From Pseudophaeobacter arcticus DSM 23566 (GTDB lineage: Bacteria > Pseudomonadota > Alphaproteobacteria > Rhodobacterales > Rhodobacteraceae): 64,000 nucleotides of DNA. Location of the stretch: the NCBI RefSeq assembly GCF_000473205.1, contig NZ_KI421507.1, forward strand, positions 2,347,302 to 2,411,301. Reading direction: 5' to 3'. This document shows positions 24,775 to 34,185 of the stretch, one piece after another. The notes beneath the pieces are model-generated. The model worked only from the letters and a program-made list of their open reading frames with translations. It made no database searches and was not told the DNA's origin. The first letter of the stretch is position 1; each line of letters opens with the position of its first letter. A program made the position numbers and the translations under genes.

Positions 24775-26004
24775 ATGACCAAATCTCGCTCCGCTACGGG
24801 CGCCGCCGCAGATCAGAGTTACTCTCCGCTCTACTTTCTTGCCTCCCTTGGCGCAGGTGGTCTTGTGGTCACCTTCTTTATGTATCTGATGTTCTGGGTG
24901 CCGCACCCTGGCCGCCCCGTCCCCGTCTTTGAGGACATCATGGCGGTGCTCGCCAAGGACAGCCTGCCGTTGAAAGGCGCGGTTGTGGTGGCAATGCTGG
25001 GGATTGCTGTCTTTGTCGTTTTGAACGTGAAGCTGTTGCTGTGGAACTTTGCCGCTCTGTCACGGTTCAAAAAAACCGATGCCTATACCACCCTGCGCAA
25101 AACCAATGGCGAGACCACCCTGCTGGCCGGTCCATTGGCCACCGCGATGAGCATCAATGGCGGCTTTATTGTCGGTCTGGTCTTTGTGCCGCAACTCTGG
25201 AGCGTGGTTGAATATCTGTTCCCAGCCGCAATAGCTGCCTTTCTGATTGTGGGGATCTGGGCCTTCCGCCTGATCGGAAATTTCCTGGGCCGGGTGCTGG
25301 CCGAAGGCGGCGCCTTTGACATGACCGCCCATAATTCCTTTGCTCAGCTGCTGCCTGCCTTTGCGCTGTCGATGGTCGCCGTAGGCCTGTCCGCGCCAGC
25401 AGCGATGAGCGCCAACACCCTTGTGGTTGGCCTTTCTCTGGTGCTTTCGACCTTCTTTGGGGTTACCGCAATGCTCTATGCGGCCTATGCCTCGGTTACC
25501 GCCTTCTCCTCCATGCTGATGCATGGCACCGCGCGCGAAGCAGGCCCCACCTTGATGGTTATCGTGCCGCTGCTGACCGTGCTTGGCATCATGATGCTGC
25601 GCCAGAACCATGGGCTGCATGCCGCCTTTGATGTGCATGGCACCCCGGCAGAAACGCTGATCATGCTGGCGCGGATCCTGACAATCCAGATTGTCTTTTC
25701 CCTGCTTGGTCTTTTGGTGATGTCCCGTCAGAAATACTTTGCCGACTTTGTCTTTGGCGACAAACTGTCTCCTGGCTCCTATGCGCTGGTCTGCCCCGGT
25801 GTGGCCCTGTCGGTGATGCTGCATTTCTTTATCAACAAGGGCCTGGTTGCCACGCAGATCGTTGACAAGTTCAGCCTCGCCTACTGGGCTCTCACAGCTT
25901 TGGCGTTGACCTTCCAATGGGCGATGATTGCGCTGGTGCTGCGTCTGAACCGGCAGCATTTCAGGGCTTCTGCGACAGCCGCCGCAGCTGTTCCAGCAGA
26001 GTAA
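24775..26004 (+). CDS. Polytopic membrane protein, TsoY-like
   Basis: The 409-residue protein has about ten hydrophobic segments, a conserved-looking N-terminus (SPLYFLASLGAGGL, then VPHPGRPVP) and a short C-terminal cytosolic tail. The arrangement resembles the TDT/TehA-like channels; from memory, databases call close relatives TsoY family proteins, but I cannot verify this. No substrate can be assigned. The ATG at 24775 has TAGGA ten bases upstream. It sits between a peptide-type ABC importer and a phosphodiesterase, and may move a product of that system. Confidence 0.65.
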   Translation: MTKSRSATGAAADQSYSPLYFLASLGAGGLVVTFFMYLMFWVPHPGRPVPVFEDIMAVLAKDSLPLKGAVVVAMLGIAVFVVLNVKLLLWNFAALSRFKKTDAYTTLRKTNGETTLLAGPLATAMSINGGFIVGLVFVPQLWSVVEYLFPAAIAAFLIVGIWAFRLIGNFLGRVLAEGGAFDMTAHNSFAQLLPAFALSMVAVGLSAPAAMSANTLVVGLSLVLSTFFGVTAMLYAAYASVTAFSSMLMHGTAREAGPTLMVIVPLLTVLGIMMLRQNHGLHAAFDVHGTPAETLIMLARILTIQIVFSLLGLLVMSRQKYFADFVFGDKLSPGSYALVCPGVALSVMLHFFINKGLVATQIVDKFSLAYWALTALALTFQWAMIALVLRLNRQHFRASATAAAAVPAE

Positions 26005-26053
26005 CCCTGGCAATTCCCCCTGCTAATTGACCTTAGGAAAACGAAAAAATAGA

Positions 26054-26082
26054 CGGATGGCGGTCTCGCCATCCGATTTTTG
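26054..26082 (+). terminator. Rho-independent terminator after the TsoY-like gene
   Basis: CGGATGGCG (26054-26062) pairs perfectly with CGCCATCCG (26067-26075), 4-nt loop, followed by ATTTTTG. Confidence 0.85.
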
Positions 26083-26150
26083 AATGGTAATTCAAGTTTT
26101 CCGCGCAATGATGTGCCCAAGGAGCCCTGCGGAACAAAAGGATTCGGGTC

Positions 26151-26987
26151 ATGAACACTAAGTTACTTCTCATCATTCTGGATGGGGTCCCCTATCGCAA
26201 CTTCCGCCGTCTGTTTGGCAACCTGGAAGGCTGGGTCGACAGTGGTGAGGCCCGGGTGTGGAAACTGCGCTCGATACTGCCCTCCATTTCTGCCAGCTGC
26301 TATGCCTCGATCCACACAGGTGTCACCCCGGCAGAGCACGGCTGCACCGGCAATGGCAATGTCTTCAAGCTAAGCCACAAAGACGTCTTCTCGCAGGTGC
26401 GCGAGGCCGGAGGTACAACCGGCGCAGTGGCCCATAGCTTTTGGTCGCAGTTCTTTAACCGCCATCCCTTCGACTATGTGCGTGACATCGAATACGACGA
26501 GCCAGACAACGCCACCATCAACCACGGTCGGTTCCATACCATGACCGGTTATGGCCACGACAACCAGATGACGCCTTCGGATGTGGATCTGTTTGGCACC
26601 CTTACCAATCTCTGCCTGCGCTTTGGTCTGAACTACGGCATGCTGCATACCTGCACCCTGGACAGCATGGGGCATCGGTTCTTTCATGATTGCCAGCAGA
26701 TGGATCACGCCTGTTTTGTAATGGACGAAATGCTGGCCCCCTTTGTCACCCAATGGCGACAGCTGGGCTATGAGGTGATCGTCACCGCAGACCATGGCCA
26801 GGATGAGCGCGGTCATCACGGCGGGCGCAGTGCGCTCCAGCAAGAAACCGCGCTCTACTACTTTGGCGAGGCCGAGGGCCCAGCCCAGGACGATGTCATT
26901 GACCAGCGCCAGCTGGCCCCGACCATCCTGCACAGGCTTGGCGCCCCGATTGCCGAAACCATGAAGGCAAAGCCCTTTTTGAAATAG
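26151..26987 (+). CDS. Type I phosphodiesterase/nucleotide pyrophosphatase family protein
   Basis: The 278-residue protein belongs to the alkaline-phosphatase superfamily: metal Asp in L-L-L-I-I-L-D-G-V-P, nucleophile region L-P-S-I-S-A-S-C-Y-A-S-I-H-T-G, a D-S-M-G-H-R metal pair, and V-T-A-D-H-G-Q-D-E-R-G-H-H-G with Asp-His and a third His. The family hydrolyses phosphodiesters, nucleotide pyrophosphates or phosphonates. No signal peptide is seen, so it acts in the cytosol, after import. It lies downstream of the ABC importer and TsoY-like gene. Confidence 0.88.
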   Translation: MNTKLLLIILDGVPYRNFRRLFGNLEGWVDSGEARVWKLRSILPSISASCYASIHTGVTPAEHGCTGNGNVFKLSHKDVFSQVREAGGTTGAVAHSFWSQFFNRHPFDYVRDIEYDEPDNATINHGRFHTMTGYGHDNQMTPSDVDLFGTLTNLCLRFGLNYGMLHTCTLDSMGHRFFHDCQQMDHACFVMDEMLAPFVTQWRQLGYEVIVTADHGQDERGHHGGRSALQQETALYYFGEAEGPAQDDVIDQRQLAPTILHRLGAPIAETMKAKPFLK

Positions 26988-27065
26988 CCCAAAATTAGCG
27001 AGCCTGCCCCCCTTGGCCAGTGCCACCAAAGGAGCGAGGCTCGCACCGCAAGCGAAGGATTTTAT

Positions 27066-27644
27066 ATGCGCCGTTTTTGCTCTCTTGTTCTTTCAGGCCT
27101 TGGCGCGGTACTGCCTGCCGCCTCCTCTGCCTCCGCCAATGACTATTGCGAAGATCTCTGGTTCACGCGCAATGCTATCATGGATCGGGCGGGTTATTGC
27201 TTTGGCTCGAATCTGGGCAAGGCCGTGTTTGACAATAGCGATTGCATTGGCAAAACGGTTGAGATCAGCCCGACAGACCAGAAAGTTGTTGCCCATATTC
27301 AAAACGCAGAGCGCGACGCCGACTGCCGGATAGATACAAGCAACCGCCAACTCTCGCTGCGCGACCTTGACCGGCGCAAAAACCTTTGGGATCTGCCTGT
27401 CCGTTCGGAGGATGCGCTTGCCTGTATGGGCTGGCGCAGCGAACAATTGCCATTGCGCGCGGGCCATAGCAATTCAGCCCCGGTCACTGGCAAGGTAAAC
27501 CATGGTGACATCGTCGGGATGAACTTTGTTGGAGATCAGGGCTGGGAGTACCTACAGGTATTGACCCGCGACTGGGAGGTTGTGACCGCAGGCTGGGCTA
27601 AGGTCGAGTTTTCCCCAGATGTTTGCGATGGTATCATCCCATAA
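27066..27644 (+). CDS. Secreted YARHG-like/DUF4453 protein
   Basis: The 192-residue product has a signal peptide (to about ASA at residue 24). The first mature part, C-E-D-L-W-F-T-R-N-A-I-M-D-R-A-G-Y-C-F, resembles a YARHG domain with Cys residues, fitting the DUF4453 family. The second half looks SH3-like (L-P-L-R-A-G-H-S, then G-D-I-V-G-M-N-F). About seven Cys suggest disulphides, so it probably acts in the periplasm; its role is unknown. It starts about 80 bases after the phosphodiesterase and may share its transcript. Confidence 0.72.
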   Translation: MRRFCSLVLSGLGAVLPAASSASANDYCEDLWFTRNAIMDRAGYCFGSNLGKAVFDNSDCIGKTVEISPTDQKVVAHIQNAERDADCRIDTSNRQLSLRDLDRRKNLWDLPVRSEDALACMGWRSEQLPLRAGHSNSAPVTGKVNHGDIVGMNFVGDQGWEYLQVLTRDWEVVTAGWAKVEFSPDVCDGIIP

Positions 27645-27686
27645 GCACTGCAATATGGCTGCTGGACCAAGGTCCAGGCGCATATT

Positions 27687-28619
27687 TCAGTCATAGGGCC
27701 AGATCCCCTGCCCCAGCGCTTCTACCGCTGCTGAGATACGCTCGAAACTGTCACGCGCACGCCCAACCGAGTGGCGGGCGCGCAGAAACCCGTGCACCAG
27801 CCCCGGCTCGTTGATCCAATAGGCCTTGCCCCCGGCAGCCAGGATCCGGTCCCGGTAATCCCGGCTATCATCGCGTACCGGGTCACAATCCGCTGAGACC
27901 AGCACCGTCGGCGGCAAGCCGGTAAAATCCTTGTCCTGCAGCGGCGCGTAAGTGGCGTCAGGCCCCAGATCCCCCTTGGGGCGGCGCACATCCATATAGA
28001 ACAAAATCTCGTCGCGGGTCAGCATAGGCGCCTGCGCGTGCTCCAGATAGGAACCGGCATTGATGTCGCCTCCAAAGGCGCCGTAGACCAACACCTGTCC
28101 CATGATGGCCGAAGACAGTTCAGTATCCGCCCGTGCGGCATGTGCCAGCGCCGCACAAAGGTTTGCCCCGGCGCTATCGCCCATCAGCACAACGCCTTTG
28201 CCATAGGTTGCAACCACCCACCTGAGCGCCGTCCAGGCGTCTTCGAACATGGCCGGATGCTGGTGCTCCGGCGCCAGACGGTAGTCGACCGCAACCACGC
28301 GGTATCCGGTTTGCGCGCAGATCTCGGCGCAGACATCATCGTGACTGTCGAGGCCGCCAACAACAAAGCCGCCGCCATGACAAAACAGAACCGTGCGGCT
28401 GGGGTCACCCGCCGTATAAATCCGCAGTGGAACCTCGGATACGATGCGGCCTTCGCTGCTCACCAGATCGGGGCGCGGTGCCAGGAATTCCCGCGCCATG
28501 TCGTTATAGACCCTGCGCTGTTCTTCAATGCTGAGCTCAACAGCATCCTCAGGATAACACTCTCCGGTCTTGCGGATGAAGGCCCAGGTTTCCTCGTCTA
28601 TCAGTCTTTCATAATCCAT
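27687..28619 (-). CDS. Alpha/beta hydrolase, HSL-type esterase
   Basis: The 310-residue protein has the hormone-sensitive-lipase oxyanion motif F-C-H-G-G-G-F, nucleophile G-D-S-A-G, the Asp region S-A-D-C-D-P-V-R-D-D and the catalytic His in L-V-H-G-F. These cytosolic esterases cleave short to medium acyl esters. It is transcribed towards the YARHG gene and is preceded by the acyl-CoA synthetase on the same strand, separated by a terminator. Confidence 0.92.
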   Translation of the reverse strand: MDYERLIDEETWAFIRKTGECYPEDAVELSIEEQRRVYNDMAREFLAPRPDLVSSEGRIVSEVPLRIYTAGDPSRTVLFCHGGGFVVGGLDSHDDVCAEICAQTGYRVVAVDYRLAPEHQHPAMFEDAWTALRWVVATYGKGVVLMGDSAGANLCAALAHAARADTELSSAIMGQVLVYGAFGGDINAGSYLEHAQAPMLTRDEILFYMDVRRPKGDLGPDATYAPLQDKDFTGLPPTVLVSADCDPVRDDSRDYRDRILAAGGKAYWINEPGLVHGFLRARHSVGRARDSFERISAAVEALGQGIWPYD

Positions 28620-28694
28620 GCCGAGCCCTTCAGTATCGTGGTCCTGAGCAACAGCCTAGGCCAGAGCACCGGGTCAAGGGAATGGGCAAAGCGC

Positions 28695-28725
28695 AAAAAA
28701 GGGCACGCCCGCTGGCGCGCCCTTT
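28695..28725 (-). terminator. Rho-independent terminator of the acyl-CoA synthetase gene
   Basis: On the minus strand AAAGGGCGCGCC pairs with GGCGTGCCCTTT (one G-U pair), short loop, followed by a run of Ts. It lies about 45 bases after the stop codon. Confidence 0.88.
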
Positions 28726-28771
28726 CAAGTTCTTGTTGCGTTATCTTGGCGGGGTCTGGTTCAGCCTGCAA

Positions 28772-30679
28772 TCAGCTGGCAACTGCCGCTGCGGCCATGT
28801 GCTCCCAGGGGCGGGTAAAGCCACCCAGCACAGCTGAGATATCAGCGTCACTGGCGCCATTGGCCTCCAGCTGCGCCACCAGACCGCGTTTCTTGTCGTC
28901 AATCACGGCGACGACCCGCGCCGGCGAGGAGGCCTTCAACAAAGCCTCGTTATAGACGCGCGTGATGGCGTGTTTGCGCAGATCCGGTTTAAACACCTTG
29001 CCAACGGCAGTTTTTGGCAGCTCGTCCAACACGGTGAGATGTTTTGGAATGGCGGCACGCTCATGCACGTGGATCTTGCAATAGTCCAGCAGCTCCTCGG
29101 CTGTGGCACTTGCCCCCTCGACAAGTTCGACAAAGGCACAGGGCAGCTCGCCAGCATGGGCATCGGGCTGGCCAATAGCACCTGCAAAGGCAACGGCCTC
29201 GTGCCCCAAAAGCGCCTCTTCGATCTCAGCCGGGTCGATATTATGACCACCACGGATGATCAGATCCTTGGCACGCCCCGTGATCCAAAGGTAGCTGTCT
29301 TCGTCAAACCGCCCCAGATCGCCGGTACGCAGATATTTGTCCTTGTAGTAGAGATCGACGTTTTTCGCCGCCTCGGTATAGGTGTGTCCTGCGTAGACAC
29401 CGGGGTTCGAGATGCAGATTTCGCCCACCTCATCAACGCCGCATTCCACCAGCCCTTCTGCGGTGCCCTTGACGATCTTTACATCCGTATAGGGGAAGGT
29501 GATCCCGATTGAGCCGATCTTCTTTTCCCCGTCGACCGGGTTGCAAGATACCAAGCAGGTGGCTTCGGTCAGACCGTAGCCCTCAATGATATTGATGCCC
29601 GTGGCTTCCTGGAACCGGCGGTACAGTTCAATCGGTAGCGGAGCGGAGCCGGAAAAGGCAGTTTTTACAGTCGAGATATCCGCATCCACCGGGCGCTGCA
29701 TCTTGGCCGAAATAGCCGTGGGCACTGTGATGATAAAGGTGATCTTCCAGCGTTCGATCAGCTTCCAGAAATTGTCAAAAACACCTTCGCCACGATAGCC
29801 CTGCGGTGTCGGGAACACCACATGCGCCCCCGAAGCAATCGAAGCCATGATGATCACATGGCAGGCAAAGACGTGGAACAGCGGCAGCGGACACATGATA
29901 TTGTCGTTCTCAGTGTAAAGCAGCGTGCTGCCGATCCAGCCGTTGTAGATCATGCCAGAATATTTGTGCTGCGCCACCTTGGGCATGCCAGTGGTGCCGC
30001 CGGTATGAAAATAGCAGGCGACGCGGTCTGTGGTGCTGTCGGCAAAAGTCAGTGTGGTTGGCTGTTTGCGCATCTCGCGGCGGAAGGATTTGTAATCCGC
30101 GTGGGCGATCTTGTCCTTGTTTTCCAACTTGGGGCGCAGCAGTGGCACGATCCAGGATTTTGGCGGCGTCAGGTAGCGGTTCAGGTCGACTTCCAGAACG
30201 GTATTCACCCCCGGAGCGTGGCGCACGGCCTCGACCACTTTCTGGGCCACGTCGGTCTTGGGGAAGGGCTTCAGCGTCACCACGACCTTGGCCTTGGTCT
30301 CGCGCAGAATTGATGCGATCTGCTCGGGCTCCAACAACGGGTTGATCGGATTGACGATCCCCGCAACAGCCCCTCCCAACAGGGTGACAAGCGTCTCGTT
30401 ACAGTTGGGCAGCACATAGGCCACCACGTCTTTTTCGCCAATGCCCAGCTCGCGGAACATATTGGCTGCCTGGGTCACCTGATCCTTAAGCTGGCTCCAG
30501 GTCAGGGTTTCCGCCTTGTCGGTGGGCCCAGACAAGATCTGATAGCTTACCGCATTGTTATTGGGAAACTTGCCTGTTGTACGTGACAACAACTGGTACA
30601 GAGTGACCGGGTTATCCCGTTCCTCCCAGCTGGCCTCGTTCTCCATTGCGATGCAGTCTTCTATCGTGGCAAATGCCAT
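28772..30679 (-). CDS. Acyl-CoA synthetase (AMP-forming)
   Basis: The 635-residue protein has all ANL-superfamily motifs: A3 Y-F-H-T-G-G-T-T-G-M-P-K (AMP-binding loop), A5 I-I-E-G-Y-G-L-T-E-A, A7 Y-L-R-T-G-D-L-G-R and A10 P-K-T-A-V-G-K-V-F-K with the catalytic Lys. It activates a carboxylic acid to acyl-AMP and then acyl-CoA. The chain length cannot be read from the sequence; its size resembles medium- or long-chain enzymes. GGGAGG precedes the ATG at 30679. A upstream extension lacks a ribosome site. Confidence 0.92.
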   Translation of the reverse strand: MAFATIEDCIAMENEASWEERDNPVTLYQLLSRTTGKFPNNNAVSYQILSGPTDKAETLTWSQLKDQVTQAANMFRELGIGEKDVVAYVLPNCNETLVTLLGGAVAGIVNPINPLLEPEQIASILRETKAKVVVTLKPFPKTDVAQKVVEAVRHAPGVNTVLEVDLNRYLTPPKSWIVPLLRPKLENKDKIAHADYKSFRREMRKQPTTLTFADSTTDRVACYFHTGGTTGMPKVAQHKYSGMIYNGWIGSTLLYTENDNIMCPLPLFHVFACHVIIMASIASGAHVVFPTPQGYRGEGVFDNFWKLIERWKITFIITVPTAISAKMQRPVDADISTVKTAFSGSAPLPIELYRRFQEATGINIIEGYGLTEATCLVSCNPVDGEKKIGSIGITFPYTDVKIVKGTAEGLVECGVDEVGEICISNPGVYAGHTYTEAAKNVDLYYKDKYLRTGDLGRFDEDSYLWITGRAKDLIIRGGHNIDPAEIEEALLGHEAVAFAGAIGQPDAHAGELPCAFVELVEGASATAEELLDYCKIHVHERAAIPKHLTVLDELPKTAVGKVFKPDLRKHAITRVYNEALLKASSPARVVAVIDDKKRGLVAQLEANGASDADISAVLGGFTRPWEHMAAAAVAS

Positions 30680-30845
30680 TGTAATCCTCCCCTGCCCTGG
30701 CAATCGCCTGGGTTTTCCTCTTCGAGGTCAATCTGAGGCCAAAAGCCTGATCGTGCAAGCGAATGGGCAGGATCACGTCAAGGCAACGCGCCAGTTTGAC
30801 GTGGCGACACAAGCAACCTGTCCCCCAGACCGCTTGCACTTGATG

Positions 30846-32645
30846 CTATTCTGCGGCCAGCCCGTCGGTGAACTGTAGCCGCGCCAGCCGGGCATATAGC
30901 CCGCCTTCGGCAACCAGCGCGTCATGGGTGCCGGTGGCAACCACCTGGCCCTCTTCCATCACGACAATACGGTCGGCCTTTTTGACGGTGGCAAGACGAT
31001 GCGCCACGATCAGAGTGGTGCGGCTTTGGCTCAGCTCATCCACTGCAGCCTGCACCAACCGCTCGCTTTCGGCATCCAGCGCCGAGGTCGCCTCATCCAG
31101 CAGCAGGACCGGCGCATCACGCAGGATGGCGCGGGCGATGGCGATCCGCTGTTTCTGCCCCCCCGACAGCATCACGCCGCGCTCGCCAACAAAACTGTCA
31201 TAGCCTTCCGGCAGGTTCGAGATGAACTCATGCGCTGCGGCCGCTGCGGCGGCAGCTTCGACCTCTGCATCCGTTGCATCAGGGCGACCAAACCGGATGT
31301 TTTCCCGCGCCGAGGCGGCAAAGATAACCGGATCCTGTGGCACCATGGCCAGATGCTGACGGAAATCGTTGCGCTGCAAATCCGTCAGGGCGACACCATC
31401 CAGCAGAATGGCCCCCTTGTCGGGATCATAAAACCGTTGGATCATCTGGATGATAGTGGTCTTGCCCGCGCCAGACGGCCCGACAAACGCAACCGTTTCC
31501 CCTGGCCGCACGGTCAGATTAACCCCATTCAGCGCCTGCACTCCGGGGCGGGAGGGGTAGGCAAAGCTGACATTGTCAAACGTGATCTCGCCGCGCACCG
31601 GCTGTGGCAAGGCCTTGGCTGCCTGCGGATCTTTTACGGTATCCGTTGCGTTCAGCAGCTCAATCAGCCGTTCGGTGGCCCCGGCCGCGCGTTGCAGCTC
31701 GCTCCAGATTTCCGACAGGGCGGCCACGGATCCGGCGACCAGCACCGCATAGATCACAAACTGGATCAGGGTGCCTTCGCTCATCAGACCGGCGCGCACA
31801 TCATTTGCCCCCATCCACAACACCCCAACGACACCGGAAAACACCAGAAAGATCACAATAACCGTCAGATAGGCGCGGGTCTTTATCCGGGTGATCGAGA
31901 CATCAAAGGCGGTTTCGGTCATCTGGGAAAACTGCGCACGGCTGGCGTTTTCATGGGTAAAGGCCTGCACCGTTTGCACCGCGCCAAGCGCCTCGCCCGC
32001 ATTGCCAGAGGAGGCCGCGATCCAGTCCTGGTTCTCGCGGCTAATGCCGCGCAAACGCCGCCCCAGAACCATGATCGGCACAATCACCGCAGGCACAATA
32101 AGCAAGACCAGACCGGTAAGTTTGGCCGAGGTAAGCAGCATCAAGACCATACCGCCGATAAAAATCAACAGGTTGCGCAGGGCAATGGACACCGAAGAGC
32201 CCAGAACCGACTGGATCAGCGTGGTATCGGTGGTGATCCGGCTCAGCACTTCACCGGTCATGATCTTTTCAAAAAAGGCCGGGCTCATGCCGATGACGCG
32301 GTCAAAGACGGCCTTGCGGATGTCGGAGACCACCCGCTCACCCAATCGGGTCACCAGCGCATAGCGCAGCCCGGTCCCAACCGCCAGCAGTGCCGCAATG
32401 ACCAAAGCGGCCAGAAAATACTGATTGAGCAAGGCGCTTTCGGAAATCCGAAAATTATCCACCACACGGCGCACCGCCAGGGGCAGCGTCAAAGACAGAC
32501 CCGCCGTCAGGACCAGGGCGCAGGTGGCCGCAAACATCAACAGCCAATAGGGACGCATAAAGGGCCACAAGGCCCCAAGAACACCTATTTCGCGAGAGCC
32601 TTCGCGGTCTTCTTCTGTTTTCGGAGCTGTCTGATTTCGCGCCAT
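30846..32645 (-). CDS. ABC exporter with fused permease and ATPase (MsbA-like)
   Basis: The 599-residue protein has six hydrophobic helices in the first 330 residues and an ATPase domain with Walker A G-P-S-G-A-G-K-T-T, signature M-L-S-G-G-Q-K-Q-R and Walker B V-L-L-L-D-E-A-T-S-A-L-D. It works as a homodimeric half-transporter. MsbA-type proteins export lipids or drugs; the substrate here is not evident. The ATG at 32645 has AAGGGA about eight bases upstream; a longer frame upstream has atypical composition and is rejected. Confidence 0.9.
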   Translation of the reverse strand: MARNQTAPKTEEDREGSREIGVLGALWPFMRPYWLLMFAATCALVLTAGLSLTLPLAVRRVVDNFRISESALLNQYFLAALVIAALLAVGTGLRYALVTRLGERVVSDIRKAVFDRVIGMSPAFFEKIMTGEVLSRITTDTTLIQSVLGSSVSIALRNLLIFIGGMVLMLLTSAKLTGLVLLIVPAVIVPIMVLGRRLRGISRENQDWIAASSGNAGEALGAVQTVQAFTHENASRAQFSQMTETAFDVSITRIKTRAYLTVIVIFLVFSGVVGVLWMGANDVRAGLMSEGTLIQFVIYAVLVAGSVAALSEIWSELQRAAGATERLIELLNATDTVKDPQAAKALPQPVRGEITFDNVSFAYPSRPGVQALNGVNLTVRPGETVAFVGPSGAGKTTIIQMIQRFYDPDKGAILLDGVALTDLQRNDFRQHLAMVPQDPVIFAASARENIRFGRPDATDAEVEAAAAAAAAHEFISNLPEGYDSFVGERGVMLSGGQKQRIAIARAILRDAPVLLLDEATSALDAESERLVQAAVDELSQSRTTLIVAHRLATVKKADRIVVMEEGQVVATGTHDALVAEGGLYARLARLQFTDGLAAE

Positions 32646-33112
32646 ACCCGGTCCCTTTGACAGTTTTCCATGCTCGGGCCTGGTGCCCTGCGGTCCAAAC
32701 TGGTTCATGACCCCCTCAGCCCAGCAGGTCAAGCGACTCTCGCCCCATTGCTGAGAACAAACCGGGAGCATGGGCTGGTGAATGGCCGCTTCGGACAAAA
32801 AGACGCAATATAATTTCGCCTGCAAGACTCTGCAGTCATGGCACCCGAACAAATCAGGGGCTTGTCTCTTTGCCCGTTCAAAGACTTCACTGCTTCGCGC
32901 GACAAAGGGGCTTTGCCCAAGCGCCACTGGCGAACAGGAACGGTGATCTGCATGTTTTTTGAGAGCCGTCATGCAAAAAACACTCACAGCGGCCTTCGGG
33001 TGTGCCTGCCCTGACCGCCAGGCACACCGTGATCAGGCGGGACCAATCACCAGGTTGCCCCTTTGTGGAGCGTGAAGGCACCGCGAGGCGCCTTCACTTT
33101 GTTTTTGCAGGC
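32646..33112. other. Non-coding gap with three hairpins, possible + strand RNA
   Basis: No protein gene is supported. Inverted repeats on the + strand are GTTTTTTG/CAAAAAAC (32954-32961 with 32974-32981), a 9-bp GTGTGCCTG stem (33000-33008 with 33019-33027) and the terminator-like hairpin at 33072. A TATAAT lies at 32811-32816 but lacks a good -35. The ABC exporter promoter must also lie here. Confidence 0.45.
33072..33106 (+). terminator. Terminator-like hairpin, T-rich on the + strand
   Basis: GTGAAGGC (33072-33079) pairs with GCCTTCAC (33090-33097), with inner CC/GG pairs around GCGA, followed by TTTGTTTTT on the + strand. It lies just past the stop of the minus-strand TRAP binding-protein gene, but its T run points the other way. 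Confidence 0.6.
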
Positions 33113-34150
33113 TTAGCCGCCATATTCCTTGATCAGGTTTTTGGCCGTTTCAATCAACGCACGGCCATCAATGCCGCGCCCTTCCATTTCGCTGACCCAG
33201 CGGTCGATAACGGGCACGGATCTCTCCTTAAACCGGGCAACCTCTGCCTCTGACAACTGGAGGATGGAGTTCCCGGCATCTTCGGCAATTTGCCGCCCCC
33301 GGGCATCCTTGCTCCACATGACCTGGGCAGCCATCTGCGAAAGCTTCTGTCCGGATTCTGCGTCGATCGCGGCGCGAAGATCCTCGGGCAGGCTGTCGTA
33401 TTTGGCCCGGTTCATCACCAGGACAATCGTTGCGGTATACAACGCTTCGTCTCCGACAAACTCTGTGTGATTTCGTACCAGTTCGGAGAGCTTGATCGCG
33501 GGTGTCACCTCCCAAGGGATCACCGTGCCCGATACCACGCCTTTGGACAGGGCCTCGGGAATTGCAGGCAGCGGCAATCCAACCGGAATTGCACCCAGTT
33601 CCTGCAGGTAGTCATTGATCACACGGGTTGGCCCCCGCATTTTCACCCCTTCCAGGTCTTCAGGTCTGGTCACACCATCTGTGGTGTGAATGACCCCAGG
33701 GCCGTGAACCCACGCGCCCAGGACCTTCACGTCCTTGTACTCCCCCTCCTGCAGATCGGTTTCGACCAAATGCTGGAAGGCTTGCGAGGTGGCCACCGGG
33801 CTGGTCATCATGAAGGGCAACTCAAACACTTCGGTTTTGGGGAACCGGCCCGGGGTATAGCCAACCACGGTCATGATGATATCTGCCACACCATCAACCG
33901 CCTGATCCATCAGGCCCGGGGGTTTGCCACCCAGCGCCATGGAATCAAAATGTTCGATCTTAATCCTGCCACCACTGCGCTCCTCCACAGCAGCCCCCCA
34001 GGGTTTGAGTATGTGCTTTGGCACTGTTGCTGGCGCTGGCAGAAACTGGTGCAGGCGCAGTGTCACCTCTTGTGCCAGCGTGGTGCTGGGCACAAGACCA
34101 ATGGCCAGTGCAACTGCTGCTGCAGACTTGAGAATATTGCGACGCTTCAT
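33113..34150 (-). CDS. TRAP transporter substrate-binding protein, orphan (DctP family)
   Basis: The 345-residue protein has a Sec signal peptide (MKRRNILKSAAAVALAIGL, cleaved near LAQ) and the DctP fold: L-R-L-H-Q-F-L-P at the start, G-V-K-M-R-G-P-T-R with the conserved substrate Arg, and S-G-T-V-I-P-W-E. DctP proteins bind organic acids for a DctQM permease, but no permease gene adjoins. It lies 35 bases after the P450 gene on the same strand and is probably co-transcribed with it. The ATG at 34150 has GAGG seven bases upstream. Confidence 0.92.
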   Translation of the reverse strand: MKRRNILKSAAAVALAIGLVPSTTLAQEVTLRLHQFLPAPATVPKHILKPWGAAVEERSGGRIKIEHFDSMALGGKPPGLMDQAVDGVADIIMTVVGYTPGRFPKTEVFELPFMMTSPVATSQAFQHLVETDLQEGEYKDVKVLGAWVHGPGVIHTTDGVTRPEDLEGVKMRGPTRVINDYLQELGAIPVGLPLPAIPEALSKGVVSGTVIPWEVTPAIKLSELVRNHTEFVGDEALYTATIVLVMNRAKYDSLPEDLRAAIDAESGQKLSQMAAQVMWSKDARGRQIAEDAGNSILQLSEAEVARFKERSVPVIDRWVSEMEGRGIDGRALIETAKNLIKEYGG

Positions 34151-34185
34151 GAAATACCTCCCTCGTTTATCATGTCGTGTTCTTG

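Noticed and set aside
30924..32660. A 578-residue + strand frame opposite the ABC exporter
   Set aside because: Its composition is antisense-like (Gln/His/Arg-rich) and it mirrors a complete ABC protein.
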